From NCBI RefSeq assembly GCF_000313135.1, contig NW_004457671.1:192285-256284 (forward strand): a stretch of DNA of 64,000 nucleotides. Reading direction: 5' to 3'. Below are positions 10,431 to 22,440 of the stretch, one piece after another. Each line of letters opens with the position of its first letter. Position 1 is the first letter of the stretch. This DNA is from Acanthamoeba castellanii str. Neff. Its lineage: Eukaryota; Discosea; Longamoebia; Acanthamoebidae. The notes below the pieces were generated by a model that had not been told where the DNA came from, ran no database searches, and saw only the letters and a program-made list of their open reading frames with translations. The position numbers were made by a program, and so were the translations under genes.

Positions 10431-12171
10431 ATGTCAAAGGACAAGAAGGTAGCCAAGGAAGTAGCGCAACTCACTAGTACGTTTAGCCCGCTCTGCTCGC
10501 CGTTCTGTGGCTCTGCTTGCTCTGTAGAGGCGCTGACAACTCTTGCCTACCAGGTGCCGACAAGGACGAGCTGGTGGAGGTGGGCTTGTTCTACGCCCTG
10601 TGCATTGCCGCCCAGCAAGGAAACACCGACAAGGCACGACCCTTCCAAATCCCTTCTCTTCACCATCCATGCGGATAGCTTATGTGCCCTGCCTCCTCTA
10701 CTGAAGTGCAGGTGGAGTATTGGGTGGACAAGGGTGCCGACGTGACGGGTGCTGACTATGATAAGCGTACGCCCCTACACATTGCTGCTGCAGACGGGCA
10801 CCTCAAGGTCGTCAAGTTCCTCGTGCGGAAGGGGGCCAGCGTCAACGCGGAGGACAGGTGTGCAACCGACTGCGCTCCTCGACTTCCCTACTCGCCTCCA
10901 CACCACTGGTGTGCTGACGCAGTCTTGTGTTACCTCCAGGTTTGGCGGCACGCCCATGTCCGACGCCATCCGAGGGAGGCACTACGACATCATGAACTAC
11001 CTGCAGGGCAAGGGCGGCGAAAGGCCCGAGATGGAAGTTGACGCTCTCGTCACCAAGCTCCTCACCGCCGCGGCTGCTGGCGACGTGAAGAAAGTCAAGG
11101 AAGCCCTCGACGACGGCGCTAACGTCAACGGCGCGGTATGACCCTCACAACTCCTCCACTTGATCGCACCACGTGCGCGTAGTTCACTCACATGGGAGTG
11201 CGTCGCTTTCTTCTCCAGGACTACGACAAGCGAACCCCAATGCATGTGGCTGCCTCTGAGGGCAAGCTCGAGGTGTTGAAGCTGCTCGTCTCCAAGGGCG
11301 GTGACGTCAACCCGGAGGACAGATGGCAGAGGACCCCGCTCAGCGATGCCCTAGAACACCGGCACCAAGAGGTGCGAATGCAAACACGAGTTCTTCGGCG
11401 TCGGCTCGGTTACGAGATAGGTGTGCACTGCCTTACCTGCACGCTTTGCCTACGTTGGTTCGCAGGTGGTCGCATATCTCGAGTCGGTGGGCGCCCGCGC
11501 CAAGCTGAAGGTGACCGACATCATCTCGCAGCTCTGCAATGCGGCGGCCAAGGGAGACTTGGCTGTGATCGAGAAGCTGATCAACATGGGCCTCGACCCG
11601 AACACTTCCGTACCGCTCCCAACACCCTGCGTACTAGCAGTCTCTCCACGCATCGGCTCATCTCTTGTATGCTCGCGACCCGCAGGATTACGACGGCCGA
11701 ACTGCTCTTCACATCTCCGCTGCCGAGGGCCACCTCAAGCTGGTGCAGTACCTGGTGGCCGAGGGAGCCAAGGTCAACATCACCGATCGATGGAGGGAGA
11801 CTCCGCTGTCCGACGCTCTGCGTCATGGACACGACGATGTGGCCACGTTCCTGAAGGGCAAGGGAGGAGTACGTGGCCCCTTTTCTCTCGCTTTTGCAGA
11901 GGAGAGCTAACACTATAGTACCGACTGCAGAAGCTGAAGAACACCAAGAACGCCAAGCCCTTCAAGTTCGTCAAGGAAGAGCCGCAAGACGGTGGCGAAT
12001 ACTTTGTTTCGCAGAAGAAGCCCTCCAAGCCGAGAGGCAGCAGGACCAGGTACCTTCCCCTCCCTCCCTCTCGCTCGAGTGATGCCGCTACCGGTAGGGC
12101 GAGCTCACGCTGCTTCTGCCGCGCCTCTCTTCTGCAGCCCTCGCAACTCAGGCGAGTGCATCATGTCCTAA
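10431..12171 (+). CDS. Ankyrin-repeat protein
   Basis: Nine exons (10431-10476, 10554-10633, 10712-10857, 10940-11135, 11219-11371, 11466-11609, 11686-11868, 11931-12049, 12138-12171) close in frame to 366 residues. The start at 10431 sits in GAGCCACCATG, a near-ideal initiation context. Three similar blocks of about 100 residues each hold a pair of ankyrin repeats: DYDKRTPLHIAAADGHLKVV, DYDKRTPMHVAASEGKLEVL and DYDGRTALHISAAEGHLKLV. Each is followed by a DRWxxTPLSDA repeat. The DYDxRTPLHxAA form is shared with the ankyrin part of glutaminases and integrin-linked kinases. No enzyme domain is fused here, and the C-terminus (NTKNAKPFKFVKEEPQD) is short and basic. It is probably a cytosolic scaffold; the partner is unknown. 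The internal triplication suggests duplication of a 100-residue module. Intron 2 uses a GC donor (GACAAG|GCACGA). Confidence 0.9.
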
Positions 12172-12431
12172 GGCCGCAGCCCATTCCCGTTTTTTCATTC
12201 CACCACTTGTACATGGCGGCTCCTCCCTCCTCGACTTCACTCACCCCTTCCACCGGCACCCCCCCCCAAACAACGACACCAAGTTTCCAATAGAAACCGG
12301 ACGCAGTTTTTGAACGTCTCTCTTTTGAACGTCTTGTATCTCTCTCGTGAAACTGTTACCAGTTGGTTGGTCTGTGGGGAGTGTGGTGGTACATGGGTGG
12401 CTCAAAGGGGCGAACACAGCAGATCCTTCCT

Positions 12432-15400
12432 TCATAGCGGTGGTGGTGGTGGTGATGATGACGGCGGTGGGCCGAGCAGGTCGGCAGCGATTCGTTTCCA
12501 CTCGTCGCGCACCTGGCCCAGCTCTGGCGCTGCGCCCAGGCCCTCCCCTGCGCACACAGAGAGCTTGAGTGAGTCCGCGCTCCCGTAAAGAGAAGAGAAG
12601 AGAAGAGAAGAGAAGAGGAGGTGTAGGTACCGGAGGCGAGGACCTGGGAGATGTCGTCCCGGTTGTCGTAGGCCAGCTTGCCCAGGCAGTGCCGCGTGTC
12701 GCTCTCACTGCCATCGAGCGTGTCCTCGTCGCCTCGCTGCACCTCGTCGGTCCCAATCGTCTGCACGCGCGGCGGAATGTAGCAGCAGCAGCAGCAGTAG
12801 TCATTTATGAGGGTGTCCGCGCACACAGTGAAAAAGGAGGCGGTACCGAAAGGAGGCGGAGATAGTCGCGCACGGGAGCTTCGTTCTCAGCCAGGAACGG
12901 ATTGAAGGGGATCATGTAGGTCTCTTTCATGCCGAACGACAGCCCGTTCGCCAGCTGATCGATTCCTCAATGGTCAGATGTTGTCTGGGCAACGATCGTG
13001 TGCATGTGTGTGTGGGCGGTGGTGGTGGACCAACCTGCTGCAAAACTTTGGAGACGAGGACCAGCGCTCGCTTGGCGGGCTGCGTCAGGATGCCGTCGTC
13101 TGCACAGGTACGTAGGCGTGAGCATGACGCGCCACCACTACCAAAACACGATCGCCGTGGTGGAAACACGACGACGATGATGGCAGTGATGGCGATGCGG
13201 TGGGTGAGTCCGGGGGGGAAAGGGTACCGACGAGGGCGAACCCCTCAGGCGCGAGCAGGGCCGGGCACAGGAAGCGCAGGAAAAAGTACCCTTCAGAGAG
13301 AGCAGAGAGAGTACAGAGAGAGCAGATCCCGCCCATCAAACCAACCGTAAACAAGAGATCAGACTGGCGCCTGGAGTTATGTGGGGGGGAGGGGCTGGTA
13401 CCGCCCACGACGGAGGTGATGGCGTCGGGGTACTTGGCGGACACCACGTGGGCCAGCTCCTGGCAGATCTCCCGGATCGACCTGCGACGGGGCAGTGGTG
13501 GTGGTGCATTGGATATGGATGGATGGATGGATGGATGGATGGATGGATGGATGGATGGATGGATGGGCATCAATCAATCGAACGGAGGTGATCGATGGAA
13601 GGAGGGGGGGTGATTGGGGGGGAGTACATGGGGCAGTAGTGGATGGAGGTGCGGAGGGCGTGGAGGACCTGCGACGCCACGAACAGGACGTTCTGGGTGT
13701 TCTGGGCCAGATCGACCACCACGCCCGGGCCTTCCGATTCCTCGAGCGCGTGGGATTCACCTGTTTCATCGCACGCACGTGTGAATATTCCGAATGCGCA
13801 TCCCACAAGGAGACACCAGTAGAAACATCACCAGCCACGACCACCACCACCAGCCACCACCAGCCACCACCACCTGCTCCATCGGCCAGGAAAGGTATGG
13901 GAGGAGAAGGGCACGTACCTCGAAGTTGGTTTCGGTGGCGATCTCACACACCTGCGCCACGATGGGGTGCAGCACGCGTCGCAGGTACCTGGATACGATA
14001 AGATGTGTTATGATGTGATACGTTCACGTACCACGGTTGATGCATCCCACCATCCACCACCGATCAGCCCCAACACGTCAGCCACCAACCAACCAGCCCA
14101 CACCACCACCGCTCGTCCACACAACAAGGAAAATAAGGAAAACAAGGAAAATGGGGTGGGGGGGCACGTACGATCGGCCGACCAGCTGGAGGTGCTTGGA
14201 GAGGAGCGCCGAAAGCATGTTGTTGCTCCGCAGCAGCGTGCCCGGCTCCGCTGGAGGTAAAAAGAAGGGGAAGGGAACGCGTGAGGCCCGGCCCATCAAC
14301 AACACCACGATGCCGGCGGCGGCAGCATGTGTGTGTGTGCGTGCGTGTGTGCGTGCGTCGTGTGTGTTGTACCGGTGGCGTCGACCTCGGCGCGGATGAG
14401 GTGGCCGAAGAGGGCCAGCATGACGCCCCGCCCTGTGAAGTAGTGTACAAATGCCGTCGTCGCCTGGCAGATCCCACAAATAAAAACCCGCCACCATCGA
14501 CCAATGGCCATTGAGTGACACCACAGCCAGGACCACTTACCACTTACCACCAGCCACCACGACCACCAGCCGCCACCACGAGGAGGAGCAGGCACGTGGG
14601 GGCGTACCTGATCCCTGTCCCCTCTCTTTACAACCCCGCTCAGCACGCGCGCCATCACCAGGTCCTCCCGCCCCAACACCTGCATTGGTGACCACCATCC
14701 GAGCGCCGCCTGACGTCAGTACACGATGCACGATGCACCCACCCCCCACCCAAACACCTCCGAGTTGCGTTGGTCGGGGGTGGGGGGTCGAGGGGCGCAC
14801 CTGGAACCATCGGTGGTAGGCGTCGGCGTTGGTCCGACACTCCTCGGCCGACAGCAACCGCTCGCCCTTGCCCGCCGCCATGGCGCCCGCTGCTCCTGCG
14901 TCCTTGGCCTCCTTCTTGTTCTTCTTCCAAAAGCCCTTGCGCTCCTTCTCCTTCTTCTTCTCCTGCACCACACGGCACGCACGGCGCACACGACACACAC
15001 GACACACATGACACACACGACACACACGACACACATGACGTATGCACAGATGGGGCATATCAGACGATGCTGACAAAACTGTAAAATAGGCGGGGCGTGG
15101 GTACCTTGTTGTTGTTGTTGTTCTTGGCCGCCTTCCTGTCGGCCTTGTCCGACGATCGGAGGTCGCGCGAGGGCTTGAGCGTGGACGACGTCCCGCCGGT
15201 CTTGGCCCGCACCCTGCCACCACACGAATCACACCACGAGTCAGCGCCGCCGATCGACGGAGCGGGTGCAGGGGCGGCGCACCTGACGGACGGGTGTACG
15301 CCGAGGCACATGGACATCATGCCGAGGCCGCCGCCACCACTGCCCAGCGAAAACCCGCTGTCCACGCCGTCGCCGTCGCTGCTGTCGTCGTCGCTGCCCA

Positions 15401-17158
15401 CCTGCACGGCCGCCCGCCTCAACTCGCCCATGGACCGCGGCTGGTCCTCCATCGTCTTGGCTTGCACTTAGAAGAAGAAGAAGAAGATCATCAGCTGGCA
15501 GCTCTCTATCCATCCAAGCAAGCGGTTGGAAGAGAGGGGGGGGGCAGAGGTGGTACGTTGGATGGGGTCGAAGGGCCGGACGAGGGTCTTGCGCAGGGTG
15601 GCCGGGTCGTACGAGCGGCTGCGCCGGTGGCCCGGACGCGGCTTGAGGGTGGGCTTGGCCGACGCCGGCGGGATGGGCGGCGGCAGCCTGCCCCGCGCCG
15701 CCGCCGTCGTGCCGGTTGCGGTGCCGGGAGGCGACGCGGCCATCGCGCCACGGCCCACGCCGGGGGCCGCCGACAGCGAGGAGACAAGGGCGGGCCGCTG
15801 GTGGTGCGTGACGGGCCGCTCGATCACCGACCCGTAGATGTTGGTGGCGGCGGCGGCGGCGGTAGTGGTGCTCGGCCAAGGCTCCGCATTCTCCTCCGCG
15901 TCGCCCGCGTAGCCGCCGCTGCCGCTGCTGCTGTTGTTGTCTGTGTCGGTTGCCGGCGGCAGGGTGGTGCCGGGCTTGGGGGCGGCTCCGACGCCGGGCG
16001 CGTGGCGGGGAACCACGGCCGGGCGAGGCGGCACCTGCGCCCGCGTCTTGAAGGGCACCGGCGGAGGCGCGCCCCTCCCGATAGCCGCAAACGAAACGGT
16101 GGCGGCGGCCGACGACGAGGAGGACGATGACGCCGAGGAGGAGGAGGAGGAGTCAGCCGGTGTTGTGATCTGTGGGAAGAGCACGGGTGTGCGCAGGAGG
16201 GGCGCCGACATGGTGCTCGCGGGGTCGGCGGCGGCGAGAGCGATAGGAGCGGCGGCGGCGAGGGGGTGATGGTGGGGAGGGGTGCTGGGGCGCCCCGGCG
16301 GGGTGATGGTGGACAGCGCGGGCGAGGAGCGGGAGACGGGAGACGCCCGCGAGAGCTGGGGACGCGGCGGAACCGGAATGCGGGAGTCCGCCGGCCCCAC
16401 GCGGCCCGGCGAAATGGAGGGCCCAGCCCGCGCCGCCGTCGCTGGCGCCGATGACGATGACGATGCCGACGATGGTGGCGGCGCGCCGCCTCCGTCCGGC
16501 TGGACGGGCACTCCGTGAGGGACCGCCACCGACACCGGCGGCGGCGGCGCAGAGGAGGCGATGTGGGGAGGAAGGCTCGGCTGAGAGAGCGCTGCGGCTG
16601 CCGATGCCCGCGGCGGCTGCGTGGCCTCCGCAAGAGAGGGCGAGGGCACGAAGGGCACACCGGGGTCCGCGAGCACGGCGGCCCCTGCAGAGCCCGACCT
16701 CCCGCCCGTGCCGTACCCGGCTGCTGGCCGCGGCCAACACACAACTCAGTCATTATTTTCTTGTATTATATAACTGATTATTATGATTATTTATAATTTA
16801 AAATGAAATAATTGAATTAATAACAAGAGTGGGAGGCAGATACACCACGGCATTCCTGAACTACGGAAAAGTGAAAAGCGACAAAAAGAGCGAAGGGGAG
16901 AACGAAGAGGAACGAGAGAGAGAACAAAAGGGCAGGGAGGAAGGAGCTGAACGCACCTCGAGGAGGCACGCGAGGGGGCACGGCCGGCCGGCCGGCGGCG
17001 AAAGGAGAGGGGCCAGACGAGGTGGTGGTGGCAGGGAGGGGCGCCCCCGACGGAGACACGCCAGCTTCGTCGCCGGCTGACGCGGCGCGCATGCGAGGGG
17101 GCGGGGCTGGAGGGGGCGGCCGTGTTCGTGGTACGGGCGGGCGGGCCGTGGCCTCCAT
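12432..17158 (-). CDS. RasGAP-domain protein with long Pro/Ser/Ala-rich N-terminus (apparent -1 frameshift)
   Basis: Sixteen minus-strand exons, from [14 protein letters not shown] at 17158 to TGA at 12432, predict about 942 residues. The first 480 residues are low-complexity Pro/Ser/Ala/Thr with a basic [12 protein letters not shown] motif. The RasGAP domain follows: [20 protein letters not shown] carries the arginine-finger position (TLLR), then [39 protein letters not shown] (the FLR...PA signature) and [20 protein letters not shown]. RasGAPs switch off Ras by supplying the finger arginine to the GTPase; this protein probably acts at the cell cortex in growth, macropinocytosis or movement. 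The exon 13760-13628 begins VNPTR, as expected for the family's EVDPTR motif, but [16 protein letters not shown] follows in another frame. One base seems to be missing near 13741-13752. Every other junction keeps phase. Confidence 0.88.
13511..13566. repeat. (GATG)n tetranucleotide repeat in RasGAP intron
   Basis: About 13 copies of GGAT/GATG between two RasGAP exons. A short copy of the same repeat lies at 3249-3273. Confidence 0.9.
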
Positions 17159-17337
17159 CTTCTTCACACAAAGGCGCGACCGCCAAGGTTGTAGTGTGCC
17201 TTTCTTTTGAATTTGTTCCCTTGTGCGATGTCCCGTAATTAGTGGCTGTTGGGTTGCTTGATTGCTCCGGCATGCCAACCACGCGATCGACCGGAAATTA
17301 GCAAGGAAAAGAAGAAGAAAAAAGATGCAGATAAAAG
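17159..17337. promoter_or_regulatory. Divergent promoter, RasGAP / CxxCxxCC protein
   Basis: Only 179 bp separate the two start codons (17158 minus, 17338 plus), so both promoters and leaders must lie here. The half next to the plus gene is A-rich (AAGAAGAAAAAAGATG). No TATA box is obvious. Confidence 0.5.
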
Positions 17338-20212
17338 ATGAAGATGCAGAGGAGCGCCACGGCACCACTGCAGCTGCTCCGGAGCAGCTCGTCCGGCGCA
17401 TCACCGGCATTTGGTGCGCGCTGGCCCACCACCACGACCACCACCAGGTCCGCGGCCCGCTGCTCTTTCTTCTGCGGGCTGCCGCGGCCGACGGGCCTGC
17501 TGCTGCCATTTCGCGCCGCCTCCTCTACCGTCGAGGTCCGCACTCCTTTCCTTTCCGTTGTGGTGCGCGAGCCCGCCCTATATACCTATATGCGTGGTAG
17601 GACTCGCGTGCATGCATTCGTCATCATCGTCATCATCGTCGGCATCGTCGTGGTCGTGGCGTAGGTGGAGAAGGGCGGCGGCCGCGGAGGCAGGGGGCGC
17701 GGGCGAAGCGGGAAGGGCAGGCGCGGCGGCGAGGGCGGTGGTACGAAGGAGAAGCAGGCGGCGGCGGGCGTGTTTTCGATGAAGCAGGCGCGCGGGGTGG
17801 AGGACGTGGAGGCGCTGCGTGGGCTGCTGCAGGAGCACTACCACGACGTGCCGGTGCCGGTGCGCGAGAAGCGCCAGCAGCGCACCATCCCCTTCGAAGA
17901 GGAGCGGCAGCGCCTCGCCTTCAGGCAACGCATCGGACCTGCCGGTCACGAGGTGCACCCCGTCCCCTCCCACCTATCGCTTCCTCACTTGTTGCGTGTG
18001 CCGTGCGGCGTATCGTATTGTTGTGTGGTCGTGGTCGTGGTCGCGGTCGTGGTGGGGTGTGTGTGGTGTGTGGTGTGTGGTGCGCACCACCCTGCTGGCC
18101 ATTCACGCATTTCTTGACCTGCACGCGTGCAGATCCTGGCCGGCCAGAAGAGCATCGTGAGTGCGGGCGACCACTTCCGCTTCTCGTGCACGGCCTGCGG
18201 CAAGTACGCCCCCTCCCCTCTTTCCCGCCCTCCCACGCGACATGTGCCTTCAGCCCCGCCTACCCGTCGTGGATGCGTGTACGGTACAATCGGCCTCTCA
18301 CGCTGCTCGCGATCGTGCACATGGTGGCGGCGGTGGCGGTGGTTGTGGGGTGATGCTTCTTCATTTTCGGGCCAGGTGCTGCACGCGATCGTTCTCGGAG
18401 CACGTGGTGCTCGACCCGCACGACCTGTACCTCCTGTCACGCGCGCCCAGTCTCGCGCCACTGCTCGCCCACGTCGACGTATAATACCCCGCCTCCTGCC
18501 CCCCAATCACCGTCTTGCCGTTGCTGACGTCCGCCCACCACGACCACCCATCACCACCGCGGCCACCACATGGTGTGCGCATCAGGCCGATCCGGAGTCC
18601 GGCGGCGAAAAGCTACGGCCGAGGCGGACCTCGCAGCTGCTGTCGCGCTACGCCCACGCGTTCAGCCAGGAGATGGGCCTCTACGCCACCCGCCACGGCG
18701 AGGAGGTACAGGCCCCCGTCCTGATGCTGCGCGGCCGACGCGCCGACTTTGCCGCGGCGAGCAGCACCACCGCCGGCGGCGGCGACGACAACGACGAGGG
18801 CCGAGCGGGCCACGGCGAACGAGACGGGACGACCGCCGCGACAAAGTCACCGCGTGGCAAAGCCACCGCCGCCAAGCAAGGCTGGTGTCACTTTGCCTAC
18901 CCGGAGACAGCGGGGGCCAGCGGGGGCGCCCCCATCCGCTCCTTCGCTGAGTACATCCAGCTGCGCGCGGAAGGCAAGGTCACCGACGCCGGTACGCACA
19001 CTGCGCAGCGCCCCCCCCCCTCCCTCCACCCAACACTCGTCCGACCGCCCACTGACCGACTGCACCACGTTTGTGTGTTGCGTATCGTATCGTATCGCAT
19101 CGCATCGTGACATGTGCGTCCCCTGGGGGCAGACATGCAGGGCCGGGTGCGGTGCGGGCTGGGTCCTGAGCACATGCCCTTCGCCTGCAGCAGCTTCCCC
19201 CTGGGTGAGCTCTGGACCAGCTCCGTCAAAACGAGTGCGTGCCCCCCCTCCTCCTCCAACAATCTCTTTGGCATGATGGCGTGTGCTGATGCGCGCCGGG
19301 GGGGGGTGATGCAGAGCATGGGGCCTCCGAAGCGAAGCGTAAGATCCGCTTCTACTGGCTGGACCAGCTGAACTGCGAGGGCGTCGACCACCCGGCGGCC
19401 GAGCAGCGTCGCGTGGAGGACTATGTCCGCGACAACCGCACCGATGAGCGCCTCGGCGAGTGGGAGTGGTTCAAGGACCTGGTGGGCGACCTCGGGCAAA
19501 GGAAGCTCGACGACAGGCTCCTCGAGAGGTGCACACACGGCATACACAGGATACGCACGACACACCACCACCACATTCTGAACCCAAATCGGTGTCGTGC
19601 CGTGCCTTGCAGAGACCCGAGCGGCTGGGCGGCCAACGTGTTCTTCAGCATCCTGCACGCCATTTGGTACGACTTCGATTCGTTCGAAGATCAGGCCGAC
19701 AGCCCGGCGGGTACTTCGACCCCCCCCCATCTGCCCAACCGCCATCCACCGCACACGCGCTGACACGCGTTCCACCAATCCCGGTTTTTTGGGGGCCAAA
19801 CAAAAAAGGCGACGGGGCGGGCGAGTGGGCGCGCCTCAAGGAGCGGATGCAGGAGCGGACCGAGCGGGCAGTGGCCGACCTGGAGCGGTTTTGCCTGGCG
19901 GGCTCGTGGTCGCCGCCCTCGTCGCCGGCGGAGGCGGCCCGCGCGGAGGAGCTCTTCGAGCAGAGCTTCCACTCGTTCCTGGGCAAGATGGTACACGACG
20001 CCATCCTCACGCCCGACGCACTCGCCCTCGCCCTCGAGCAGCGACACAGCCTCGACGCTCAGGGCGACGACGACAATGACGACGCCTCTGATGCCGACCT
20101 CGACGACCACGATGACGAAGATGAACAAGACGACGACGACGACGACGACCCGGATCTGTCGAGTGGCGAGGACGAGGAGGAAGAGTACGAGGACGAGGTG
20201 CCTCGGCGCTGA
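17338..20212 (+). CDS. CxxCxxCC (YkgJ-type) metal-cluster protein with acidic tail
   Basis: Nine exons (17338-17535, 17665-17952, 18133-18203, 18376-18478, 18586-18991, 19133-19234, 19315-19528, 19613-19710, 19809-20212) close in frame to 627 residues. The hallmark is HFRFSCTACGKCCTRSF, spliced in the middle of its Lys codon and followed by VVLDPHDLYLL. This is the C-x2-C-x2-CC pattern of the putative zinc- or iron-chelating YkgJ family (PF03692), common in bacteria and scattered in protists. A later Cys cluster (QGRVRCGLGPEHMPFACSSF) fits the second half of the domain. The N-terminus is rich in Arg, Ser and Ala and lacks acidic residues, like a mitochondrial or plastid presequence. The C-terminus is a long Asp/Glu run. 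The biochemical role of the family is unproven. Bacterial origin of the domain is possible, but the gene is fully intronised. Confidence 0.8.
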
Positions 20213-20232
20213 CCATCGATCATTGAGCCAAG

Positions 20233-20238
20233 AATAAA
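20233..20238 (+). terminator. AATAAA poly(A) signal
   Basis: AATAAA lies 21 bases after the stop codon of the CxxCxxCC gene and is followed by T-rich sequence. NIT1 starts at 20286, so the two genes are separated by only 73 bp. Confidence 0.6.
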
Positions 20239-20285
20239 TGCTTTTTTTGTTTTTTTCCCTTTTTAACCAAAACCCACACGGGGCA

Positions 20286-21850
20286 ATGCTGCGTCGCAGT
20301 GCGTGGCTGGCGGTGGGCCAGATGCGGGCCACCAACGACGTGGAGGCCAACCTGCGCCAGTGTGCACAACTGGTCCACCAGGCCTCCCTCCGTCGCTGCT
20401 CCCTCCTCTGCCTGCCCGAAGGTGATCACCCCCCCCCTACTCCAAAAAAAGATAACCTTCGCTCTTTGTTGGCGTGGCTGCCCCTTCGCTCATAAATTGG
20501 CAGCGTTCGACTTCATGGGGGAGGCGCCGGGGGAGGCCATGTCGGTGGCCGAGCCGCTCGACGGACCCCTCATGTCGCGCTACCGCGACCTTGCGCGCTC
20601 CCACGGTGCACGCCCTTGCCCCCTCCGCCCGCTCCCCGCCCGCCCGCTACTCACTCTTTGTGGCCTCACGCGTCCACCACGAGCTCTCAATACAGACATC
20701 TGGCTCTCGCTCGGCGGCTTCCACGAGAAGGTGCGCGCGCGCTCTCTCTCTCTCTCTCTCTCGTCTCCCGTCTTCGGCGCCAAGCGCCAAAGATCTCTCG
20801 GCGACCAAACACCAACGCCTCCATTCTCGTCGGCGTGCGCTCTCCCTTGGCCACTCACTCGGTGGGTTGGTGAGAGCAGATCGAGGGGGACGATACGCAC
20901 CTGTACAACGCCCACGTGGTGGTGGACAACGAGGGCGAGATCCGGGCCGTCTACCGCAAGATTCATCTCTTCGACGTCTCCATCCCCAACGGTGCGTGTA
21001 CAAGCATTGTCCACCCATTGCAGCACTGCGTGTGCTGAGTGGTGTGCGGGTGCGGCGATCGCGTGTCTCCTCCGCAGGACCCGTCTTGAAGGAGAGCAAC
21101 GGCACGCGATCAGGATCTTCCCTCACCGCACTCGATTCACCGGGTATGCATGCTGCTGTCATCATCTCCACCACCACCACCACCGTCAAGAGGGCGTCGG
21201 GAGAAACACTCACATTTGGTTGACGATCCGTCCAACCCTCATGGACAAGTGGGCACGCTGGGCCTGTCGGTGTGCTACGACCTGCGGTTCAGCGAGCTCT
21301 ACCTGGCCTACCGCCAGCATGCCGAGGCTGATGTGCTCCTGGTGCCGTCTGCCTTCACCGCCACTACGGGGCGTGCCCACTGGCTGCCGCTGCTACGCGC
21401 ACGAGCCATCGAGACCCAATGGTGCGTCCCGTTCGCTTCTCTCTGGTGAGACACGACCACGCTCACACCCTCGTGCTCGTTCGACCTCGACACAGCTACG
21501 TGGCTGCCGCGGCACAAGTGGGCAGGCACAACGCCAAGCGCGAGTCGTATGGCCACGCGTGCATCATCGATCCGTGGGTACGCCCTCCTCAGCTTCCCTG
21601 CCGACCACCAGACGTCAGACCAATTCCTCAACCGGCCCCTCTGCGGTCGCAGGGTGAGGTGGTGGCCAGCTGCGGGGAGAAGGAGCTGGGCATCGCCGTG
21701 GCCGAGGTGGACCTGGCCTACATGGACCAGATTCGCACCAACATGCCCGTCTTCACCCACCGACGCAGCGACGTCTATGGCGCCATTCTGCCCGGCCAGC
21801 CAGCGACGGCCAGTGAAGTCGAGGTGTTGGCGACAACGCGCCGTGCGTGA
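20286..21850 (+). CDS. NIT1: Nitrilase-family amidase NIT1 (deaminated glutathione amidase)
   Basis: Eight exons (20286-20421, 20504-20605, 20696-20730, 20880-20991, 21078-21143, 21250-21421, 21496-21577, 21653-21850) close in frame to 300 residues, typical for NIT1. The Glu-Lys-Cys triad is visible: Glu in LLCLPEAFDFMG, Lys in [10 protein letters not shown] and the nucleophile Cys in [11 protein letters not shown]. The end [20 protein letters not shown], with [13 protein letters not shown], matches NIT1 rather than NIT2 or plant nitrilases. NIT1 hydrolyses deaminated glutathione, a side product of transaminases, to alpha-ketoglutarate and cysteinylglycine (metabolite repair in cytosol and mitochondria). 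In animals NIT1 can be fused to FHIT; no FHIT domain is present. Exon 6 starts at ACAAG|TG, which fits phase, though the acceptor is weak. Confidence 0.93.
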
Positions 21851-22440
21851 ACAGGTGGTGGAAGTCGTTGTCGGCACAACGCGACGATCTGGGGTGGAGC
21901 TGGCTCCGCAATTTCCCGCGAAATGGACACTCAGCGCCTCCCAATGAGCACCCACAGCACCCGTTCGTCTTTTTTCTTCTTGGCCTCGCGAGAAATTGGA
22001 CAAACAAACGGCCTCCTACAGCAGCGACGACTACTTCCCTCTACCTTTCAATCTCTTCGACGAGACCAACGACCACCATCCTCTGCTGTTTGTAAAAGCA
22101 TCACCCCCTTGCAACCTCTTGCAAAGGCGACTCTACGTCTCTTTGCCCCCCCCCCCACATCCAAGAGCAGAGAGTAGCGAGTAGCATCTCTCCTCTGCCA
22201 CCTTCCCACCTGGCCTCTCCACATCGAATGCACCAAGGATCTACCACAGCGACTTCGCAGCTTGCCACCTTCCCGCCCAGTTGTTGCTGCCGGCCCTCTT
22301 CCCCTACAATAATAGTACCTGCCCCGAGTAATAGTGGACCCCATCGACATTGGCACTACTAAGGGCTACTACGCGACCACCGACCAAAAAAACCCTCGAC
22401 AATCAATTCCTAGAAGCTCGACCTCGCAACAACTTCTAGC
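21851..22440. other. 590-bp intergenic region between NIT1 and MAF1
   Basis: No coding exon with support on either strand. The last 400 bases are CT- and CAC-rich, like the leaders of other genes here, and probably form the MAF1 5' leader and promoter. Several short open frames exist but none has family-like sequence. Confidence 0.4.

Noticed and set aside
15294..16130. 278-residue plus-strand frame opposite the RasGAP N-terminus
   Set aside because: Antisense of a low-complexity Pro/Ser/Ala region; no domain and no splice pattern.
22010..22180. Short frames before MAF1
   Set aside because: No homology-like sequence or splice support; likely leader sequence.
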